Source: an uncultured Lachnoclostridium sp. (lineage in GTDB: Bacteria > Bacillota > Clostridia > Lachnospirales > Lachnospiraceae). Taken from it: a stretch of 9,995 nucleotides of DNA. The notes under the pieces are model-generated. The model made no database searches, was not told where the DNA came from, and worked only from the letters and a program-made list of their open reading frames with translations. Both the position numbers and the translations under genes were made by a program. Location: positions 1-9,995 of the forward strand of contig CABQJX010000101.1 in the NCBI GenBank assembly GCA_902464595.1. The letters are read 5' to 3'. Below are positions 6,381-9,995 of the stretch, one piece after another (the stretch's first letter is position 1; every line of letters starts with the position of its first letter).

Positions 6381-6440
6381 TGACACGCATGGCATCTAAA
6401 TGATACACACGGCATTTCGATGATGCACACGGCATTTAAA
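6381..6440 (+). repeat. Three 20-bp direct repeats in the mntP leader
   Basis: Three contiguous 20-bp units (6381-6400, 6401-6420, 6421-6440) share the pattern TGAYRCRCAYGGCATYTNRA; units 2 and 3 differ at only three positions. The array fills most of the bioY-mntP spacer and ends directly at the mntP ribosome binding site (6441-6445). Each unit carries ATGA at its junction, generating short chained frames at 6380-6403, 6400-6423 and 6420-6455; the last overlaps the mntP start codon as ATGA. The period is about two helical turns, so binding sites on one face of the DNA are also conceivable. No function is shown. Confidence 0.9.
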
Positions 6441-6451
6441 GGAGGATGTAT

Positions 6452-7084
6452 ATGAGTATGCTGTCTGTATTTTTTATTGGCGCAGGCCTTTCCATGGATG
6501 CCTGCGCAGTTTCCTTTGCCCAGGGAATGTGCCTGAAAAAACGGGTAGGTTTTTACTCGGTCGTACTCGGCCTGGCCTTTGGCCTGTTCCAGGCAGGAAT
6601 GCCATTGGCCGGCTGGTTTGCCGGAATCTATTTTGAATCTCTGATCACCTCAATCGACCATTGGATCGCCTTTGTCCTTCTGGGTATAATCGGGATCAAT
6701 ATGATCCGCGAAGCTATAGAAGACACGGAAGCCAGCGGCGAATACAGCCGCAGCGAATACAGCTGCAGCGAACACAGAGAGGAGGAAAATGGCTGCTGTA
6801 AAAACACCATCTATATCTCTCCTTCTTCCATCTTCATTATGGCAGTAGCTACCAGTATTGATGCTTTGGCAGTAGGGATCAGTTTCGCCTTTCTTCAAGT
6901 ACAGATCCTCCCTGCTGTCTGTCTGATCGGAACTACCACCTTTTTTGTCAGCTGTGCCGCAGTATGGCTCGGAAACCGGCTGGGCGGAAAGTTAGGAAAA
7001 TATGCCGAGATCACCGGAGGGGTAATCCTCATTCTCATTGGCAGCAAAATCCTTTTAGAACATTTAACCCAGGGGCCTATTTAA
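6452..7084 (+). CDS. mntP: Manganese efflux pump MntP
   Basis: MntP exports Mn2+ across the cytoplasmic membrane and protects against manganese excess. The 210-residue product has six predicted helices in two related halves. Each half has the signature with a metal-binding Asp: GLSMDACAVS (D16) and ATSIDALAVG (D137). I start it at 6452 because GGAGG (6441-6445) abuts the ATG at 6446, leaving no spacing, whereas 6452 has 6 nt; MSM at 6452/6458 remains ambiguous by two residues. The loop between helices 3 and 4 (about 90-122) is extended, carrying a short Ser-Glu-Tyr repeat and C105, C115, C116 and H108. It probably shares the bioY transcript or has an unseen promoter. No yybP-ykoY Mn riboswitch fits in the 86-nt spacer. 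The convergent neighbour is also a metal exporter. Confidence 0.93.
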   Translation: MSMLSVFFIGAGLSMDACAVSFAQGMCLKKRVGFYSVVLGLAFGLFQAGMPLAGWFAGIYFESLITSIDHWIAFVLLGIIGINMIREAIEDTEASGEYSRSEYSCSEHREEENGCCKNTIYISPSSIFIMAVATSIDALAVGISFAFLQVQILPAVCLIGTTTFFVSCAAVWLGNRLGGKLGKYAEITGGVILILIGSKILLEHLTQGPI

Positions 7085-7106
7085 TTTCAGGTCCCTGGGT
7101 TTATTC
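7066..7106 (+). terminator. Rho-independent terminator of bioY-mntP
   Basis: AACCCAGGGGCC (7066-7077) pairs with GGTCCCTGGGTT (7090-7101) over 12 bp with a single G-U pair, followed by a T-rich TATTCTT. The mntP stop codon (7082-7084) sits in the loop, so the left arm is coding sequence. The minus strand shows no T run after the hairpin, so it seems to act mainly on rightward transcription. Confidence 0.85.
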
Positions 7107-7129
7107 TTGAGCTTCCCATGATTCTTCCG

Positions 7130-7172
7130 CTTTTTGAGTTTCCACTTTTGAGTTTCCGCTTTTGAGTTTCCC
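7130..7172. repeat. Three 14-15-bp tandem repeats between convergent genes
   Basis: CTTTTTGAGTTTCCA (7130-7144), CTTTTGAGTTTCCG (7145-7158) and CTTTTGAGTTTCCC (7159-7172) lie head to tail in the gap between mntP and the metal ATPase. The unit has no inverted symmetry and does not look like a terminator. A similar sequence occurs once at 5680-5692. Replication slippage in non-coding DNA explains it sufficiently. Confidence 0.85.
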
Positions 7173-7208
7173 CTTTTTACAGCAGCCTGACAAAAATCCT
7201 CCTGCGGT

Positions 7209-9095
7209 TTATAAGTTTTTTACATTTAAAGCACGTATAGCATTGAGCACTGCTATCACCATAACGCCTACATCAGCGAAAATAGCAAACCACATATTGG
7301 CAATTCCAATCGCTCCGAGCCCCAGGCAGGCAAATTTAATGACTAGGGCGAAGAAAATATTCTCATAAACAATTCTAAGACATTTTCTGGAAATTTTAAT
7401 CGCTTTGGAAATCTTTAAGGGATCATCGTCCATGAGGACCACATCGGCTGCTTCAATCGCCGCATCCGATCCCATCGCTCCCATCGCAATACCAATATCC
7501 GCCCTGGTAAGAACGGGCGCATCATTAATCCCATCACCTACAAAAACCAGTTTTTCCCCAGTTTTTCTCTGGGAAAGAAGCTTTTCTACCTCCTCCACCT
7601 TATCTGCTGGAAGGAGCTGGCTGTGTACCTCATCAATTCCCAGCTCAGCAGCCACTTTATCTGCTACTTTCCCGGAATCACCGGTGAGTATTACCGTCTT
7701 ATGAATCCCTGATTTTTTAAGCTGGGCAATTGCTTCCTTTGAATGAGGTTTCACAAGATCAGAAATAACAATATGCCCTGCATAGCTTCCGTCAACTGCC
7801 ACATGAATGATCGTCCCCACGCTATGACAGTCACGATACTCGACTCCGAGTTTTTTCATTAATTTTGCATTTCCTGCTGCTACTTCCTTCTGATCCACCT
7901 TGGCAATAATCCCGTGTCCGCTGATCTCCTGGATGTCTGATACGCGGCTTCGGTCAATCTTTTCTCCATAAGCCTGCTGTAGGCTTTTGCTGATCGGATG
8001 AGAGGAAGCGCATTCCGCTAATGCAGCATATTCAAGGAGCTGCTTTTCCTCCATCTTATTGTGATGAATCGCGCTGACTTCAAATACTCCCTGAGTCAGT
8101 GTGCCTGTTTTATCAAAAACAATCACTCTTGCCTTAGACAATGTCTCCATATAATTGGAACCCTTGATCAGCACGCCTTCCCTGCTGGCTCCGCCGATAC
8201 CTGCGAAGAAACTCAAAGGAATGCTGATAACAAGAGCACAGGGACAGCTAATGACTAAAAATGTCAGGGCACGGTAAACCCAGGTTCCCCACTGAGCGGG
8301 CTGCCCCAAAAGAAGGAGCTGTACCAGAGGCGGGATTACTGCCAAAGCCAGTGCTCCATAACAGACAGCCGGAGTATAGATCCTGGCAAATTTGGAAATG
8401 AAATTCTCAGATCTGGATTTATTGGAGCTGGAGTTTTCTACTAGTTCCAAGATCTTAGAAACTGTAGATTCACCAAATTCTTTAGTTGTCCTTACTTTTA
8501 ATACCCCGGTCATATTAATGCAGCCGCTGATGATCTCATCATTGATTTTAACATCTCTTGGAGCGCTTTCCCCAGTCAAGGCGCTGGTATTGAGGCTGGA
8601 ACTTCCTTCCACTACTACACCGTCCAAAGGAACCTTTTCACCAGGCTGTACAACGATCACGGTTCCGATCTCCACCTCATCCGGATCGATCCGCTCCAGC
8701 CTTCCCTCCCGCTCTACATTCGCATAATCGGGACGAATATCCATAAGGGCACTGATATTTCTCCTGCTCTTTCCAACTGCATAGCTCTGGAACAACTCTC
8801 CGATCTGATAAAACAGCATAACAGCGATCGCTTCGTTGTAATCACCGCTTTTTGAGTAGATAGCTAAAGCAAACGCCCCTACTGTGGCAATGGCCATAAG
8901 AAAATTTTCATCAAATACCTGACGGTTTAAGATCCCCTTGGCAGCTTTCTTTAAAATATCATTTCCAATGATCCAATAGGCTGTCAGATAAAGAACAAGC
9001 TTCACCAGGCCTGTTGTTGGTATTAAATTCAGCAGGAGCACCATAGACACAGTGATCAGAATCCGCCGAAGCATCTTTTTCTGTTTCTTATTCAT
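7209..9095 (-). CDS. Heavy-metal-translocating P1B-type ATPase (Zn/Cd/Pb type), lacking N-terminal HMA domain
   Basis: This 628-residue ATP-driven pump exports divalent metal from the cytoplasm. Motifs in order: actuator loop TGES (174-177), transmembrane metal site C284-P-C286, phosphorylation site D328-KTGT, nucleotide-binding SSHP (H366-P367), hinge GDGINDAP (520-527), then K587 and D608-V-G in the last two helices. CPC together with this Lys and Asp is the pattern of P1B-2 pumps (CadA/ZntA), pointing to Zn2+, Cd2+ or Pb2+ rather than Cu+. The usual N-terminal HMA domain is missing: residues 1-12 are basic and hydrophobic helices begin at once. A separate HMA protein is encoded 39 nt upstream on the same strand, so the two form an operon. 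AAGGATGG precedes the start. No CadC/ArsR regulator gene is adjacent. The exact metal is inferred from residues only. Confidence 0.94.
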   Translation of the reverse strand: MNKKQKKMLRRILITVSMVLLLNLIPTTGLVKLVLYLTAYWIIGNDILKKAAKGILNRQVFDENFLMAIATVGAFALAIYSKSGDYNEAIAVMLFYQIGELFQSYAVGKSRRNISALMDIRPDYANVEREGRLERIDPDEVEIGTVIVVQPGEKVPLDGVVVEGSSSLNTSALTGESAPRDVKINDEIISGCINMTGVLKVRTTKEFGESTVSKILELVENSSSNKSRSENFISKFARIYTPAVCYGALALAVIPPLVQLLLLGQPAQWGTWVYRALTFLVISCPCALVISIPLSFFAGIGGASREGVLIKGSNYMETLSKARVIVFDKTGTLTQGVFEVSAIHHNKMEEKQLLEYAALAECASSHPISKSLQQAYGEKIDRSRVSDIQEISGHGIIAKVDQKEVAAGNAKLMKKLGVEYRDCHSVGTIIHVAVDGSYAGHIVISDLVKPHSKEAIAQLKKSGIHKTVILTGDSGKVADKVAAELGIDEVHSQLLPADKVEEVEKLLSQRKTGEKLVFVGDGINDAPVLTRADIGIAMGAMGSDAAIEAADVVLMDDDPLKISKAIKISRKCLRIVYENIFFALVIKFACLGLGAIGIANMWFAIFADVGVMVIAVLNAIRALNVKNL

Positions 9096-9134
9096 CTCAT
9101 TGCCATCCTTTTTAATAAAATTAAAAATGCTGTT

Positions 9135-9353
9135 TTAGAACTCAATCTCACAATCTGAGTCTACTTTTTTACATGCCTTTTCTACGGCCTTCATGACTTC
9201 CTTTGGGTCTTTTCCATCTTCAAACTCTACAATTATCTTCTGGGTCATAAAGTTTACGGTAGCAGCTGCTACCCCTTCTGTTTTTTTCGCAGCCTCCTCC
9301 ATCAAATTAGCACAGTTTGCGCAGTCCACTTCAATCTTGTAAGTCTTCTTCAT
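9135..9353 (-). CDS. Free-standing HMA (heavy-metal-associated) protein
   Basis: This small cytoplasmic metallochaperone-like protein has the ferredoxin-like HMA fold pattern. The metal-binding motif is C11-AN-C14 just after the first strand (YKIEVDCANCANL), and the end has C61 and C68. I choose the ATG at 9353 (72 residues) rather than 9386 because AAAGGGG lies 9 nt before it and the HMA domain normally starts within a few residues of the N-terminus; the 11 extra residues are basic and unlike the family. It precedes the ATPase that lacks its own HMA domain by 39 nt, so it very likely delivers metal to the pump or regulates it in trans. CxxC is also used by copper chaperones, but here the MxCxxC start is replaced by VDCANC, which with the partner favours Zn/Cd. 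Confidence 0.87.
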   Translation of the reverse strand: MKKTYKIEVDCANCANLMEEAAKKTEGVAAATVNFMTQKIIVEFEDGKDPKEVMKAVEKACKKVDSDCEIEF

Positions 9354-9410
9354 GTTGAAATACCCCTTTCTTCTTCCTTTTTTCATTGTATACTGCTTTC
9401 TTATTTAACA

Positions 9411-9428
9411 ATTAAGCATTTGTTTAAT
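9411..9428. promoter_or_regulatory. AT-rich imperfect dyad, possible operator of the metal-efflux operon
   Basis: ATTAAGCAT/TTGTTTAAT is an 18-bp imperfect palindrome with 7 of 9 pairs matching. It is located just downstream of the -10 box of the HMA-ATPase promoter, roughly +7 to +24. A repressor of ArsR/SmtB type could bind there, as in cad operons, but the match to a known box is not strong and AT-rich sequence gives such dyads by chance. Confidence 0.35.
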
Positions 9429-9440
9429 TATTATATCTGT

Positions 9441-9469
9441 ATCATACTCCTTTTTTTCTTAAATGTCAA
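9441..9469 (-). promoter_or_regulatory. Promoter of the HMA-ATPase operon
   Basis: Read on the minus strand, TTGACA (plus-strand 9464-9469) is followed after exactly 17 nt by TATGAT (9441-9446). Transcription would start near 9434 and give a leader of about 80 nt before the HMA start at 9353. A second TATAAT-like sequence (plus 9431-9436) follows but has no -35 partner at the right distance. Confidence 0.75.
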
Positions 9470-9527
9470 TTCCTTTCTTATTTTTTCTCTTCCGCTTTTT
9501 TCTCTTCTGCCGCAGTGCAATTTATAT

Positions 9528-9562
9528 AAAAAAAAATCTCAAAAGCTTTCACTTTTGAGATT
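9528..9562 (-). terminator. Rho-independent terminator of the rRNA-tRNA operon
   Basis: On the minus strand an 11-bp perfect stem, AATCTCAAAAG/CTTTTGAGATT (9535-9545 with 9552-9562), closes a 6-nt loop and is followed by seven T residues (9528-9534). It lies 9 nt after the tRNA-Cys 3' end and closes the leftward stable-RNA transcript. Because the stem is AT-rich it may be modest in strength despite its length. Confidence 0.88.
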
Positions 9563-9571
9563 AAACTTGAG

Positions 9572-9643
9572 AGGCGACGACCGGATTTGAACCGGTGGAT
9601 ACTGGTGTTGCAGACCATTGCCTTACCACTTGGCTACGTCGCC
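9572..9643 (-). tRNA. tRNA-Cys (anticodon GCA)
   Basis: The 72-nt cloverleaf reads leftward. The acceptor stem GGCGACG pairs with CGTCGCC, the T arm is ACCGG-TTCAAAT-CCGGT, and the anticodon loop CTGCAAC places GCA at plus-strand 9609-9611. U73 is the discriminator, the known identity base of tRNA-Cys. CCA is not encoded. It lies 11 nt after tRNA-Asn and is the last gene of the leftward rRNA operon. Confidence 0.96.
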
Positions 9644-9654
9644 ATATATTTAAA

Positions 9655-9727
9655 CTCCCCGAGTAGGACTTGAACCTACGACAGCGCGGTTAACAGCCGC
9701 GTGCTCTACCGACTGAGCTATCGAGGA
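9655..9727 (-). tRNA. tRNA-Asn (anticodon GTT)
   Basis: The 73-nt cloverleaf reads leftward. The acceptor stem TCCTCGA pairs with TCGGGGA including one U-G pair, with G73. The T arm is GTAGG-TTCAAGT-CCTAC, and the anticodon loop CTGTTAA places GTT at plus-strand 9692-9694. CCA is not encoded. It follows the 23S 3' end by about 106 nt. Confidence 0.96.
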
Positions 9728-9736
9728 ATACCTCTG

Positions 9737-9774
9737 AAGATATTATATGAAAAACCTGCACAAAATATGCAGGT
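9737..9774 (-). terminator. Hairpin with T run in the 23S-tRNA spacer
   Basis: On the minus strand ACCTGCA and TGCAGGT (plus 9768-9774 and 9754-9760) form a perfect 7-bp stem with a 7-nt loop, followed by TTTTC. This resembles a short intrinsic terminator or attenuator between 23S and the tRNAs. A TATAAT (plus 9742-9747) just downstream could restart transcription, but no -35 box is at the right spacing. It could equally be an RNA-processing element. Confidence 0.45.
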
Positions 9775-9833
9775 AACACATACCTTCAAAACCACATACT
9801 GAACTTCCGTTTCTTCCAAACCTCTTTCCCTTT

Positions 9834-9995
9834 GGATAAGCCCTCGACCGATTAGTATCAGTCAGCTCCACACATTGCTGTGCTTCCACCTCTGACCTAT
9901 CTACCTCGTCGTCTTCAAGGGGTCTTACTTCCTTGCGGAATGGGATATCTCATCTTGAGGGGGGCTTCACGCTTAGATGCCTTCAGCGTTTATCC
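9834..9995 (-). rRNA. 23S ribosomal RNA, 3' end (partial)
   Basis: Read on the minus strand, this is the conserved domain VI tail of 23S rRNA, including GCTGAAGGCATCTAAGCG and the terminal ACTAATCGGTCGAGGGC. About 160 nt are in the window; the rest of the gene lies beyond position 9995. The 3' end is placed near 9834, where GGCTTATCC ends, by analogy with other Firmicutes 23S genes; the exact base is uncertain by a few nucleotides. The operon is transcribed leftward and continues into tRNA-Asn and tRNA-Cys. Confidence 0.93.

Noticed and set aside
6381..6440. CRISPR-like array
   Set aside because: The 20-bp units are contiguous without spacers and there are no cas genes.
6366..6451. Mn2+ riboswitch (yybP-ykoY) ahead of mntP
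   Set aside because: The 86-nt spacer consists mainly of the 20-bp repeats and shows no conserved riboswitch core.
7066..7101. mntP terminator as bidirectional terminator for the metal ATPase
   Set aside because: On the minus strand no T run follows the hairpin, and the ATPase stop codon is more than 100 nt away.
9728..9833. 5S rRNA gene in the spacer after 23S
   Set aside because: The space is too short for a complete gene plus flanks, and the conserved 5S core (GAACACGAAG-like) is absent on either strand.

Overview
The window looks like chromosomal core DNA from a low-to-moderate-GC Firmicute of class Clostridia, most likely Lachnospiraceae. This rests on the gene families (a Lit/TIGR01906 membrane protein, an S11 carboxypeptidase with a membrane anchor, a short KdpD-like kinase, BioY), on strong AGGAGG-type ribosome binding sites, on consensus TTGACA/TATAAT promoters and on the style of the 23S 3' end. 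I see no phage, transposase, CRISPR array or other mobile element.

Left part (1-2700, plus strand): a tRNA-Lys(CTT) gene with a perfect consensus promoter and its own terminator, then a two-gene envelope unit. This unit holds a Lit-type lipoprotein transacylase homologue and a secreted, membrane-anchored D-Ala-D-Ala carboxypeptidase. Both act on the outer face of the cytoplasmic membrane.

Centre-left (2680-4660): a promoter with a stable leader hairpin drives a KdpD/KdpE-like two-component pair. The kinase has only the four-helix membrane part and the catalytic core. The pair ends at a terminator whose right arm lies inside the 3' end of a convergent gene for a DEDDh 3'-5' exonuclease (minus strand) with a C-terminal Cys4 zinc-binding-like module and a basic tail.

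Centre-right (5588-7105, plus strand): bioY (biotin uptake, ECF S component) is preceded by a consensus promoter whose -35 element lies inside a two-arm BirA-like operator with 14-nt spacing. This predicts repression by biotin-bound BirA. mntP (Mn2+ efflux) follows after a spacer made of three 20-bp direct repeats. Each repeat contains a 7-to-11-codon reading frame chained to the next by ATGA overlaps, and the last overlaps the mntP start. A 12-bp-stem terminator closes the unit.

Right part (7130-9995, minus strand): a split Zn/Cd/Pb-type efflux system, with a free-standing 72-residue HMA metallochaperone-like protein and a P1B-type ATPase that has no N-terminal metal-binding domain. The two share one promoter. 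mntP and this ATPase converge, so the region deals with divalent-metal export. The window ends in the tail of an rRNA operon read leftwards: 23S 3' end, tRNA-Asn, tRNA-Cys, terminator. No 5S gene lies between the 23S and the tRNAs.

Nearly everything here is conserved housekeeping. The observations most worth following up are the BirA-like operator at bioY, the ATGA-chained 20-bp repeats before mntP, the leader hairpin of the two-component pair and the missing 5S gene.
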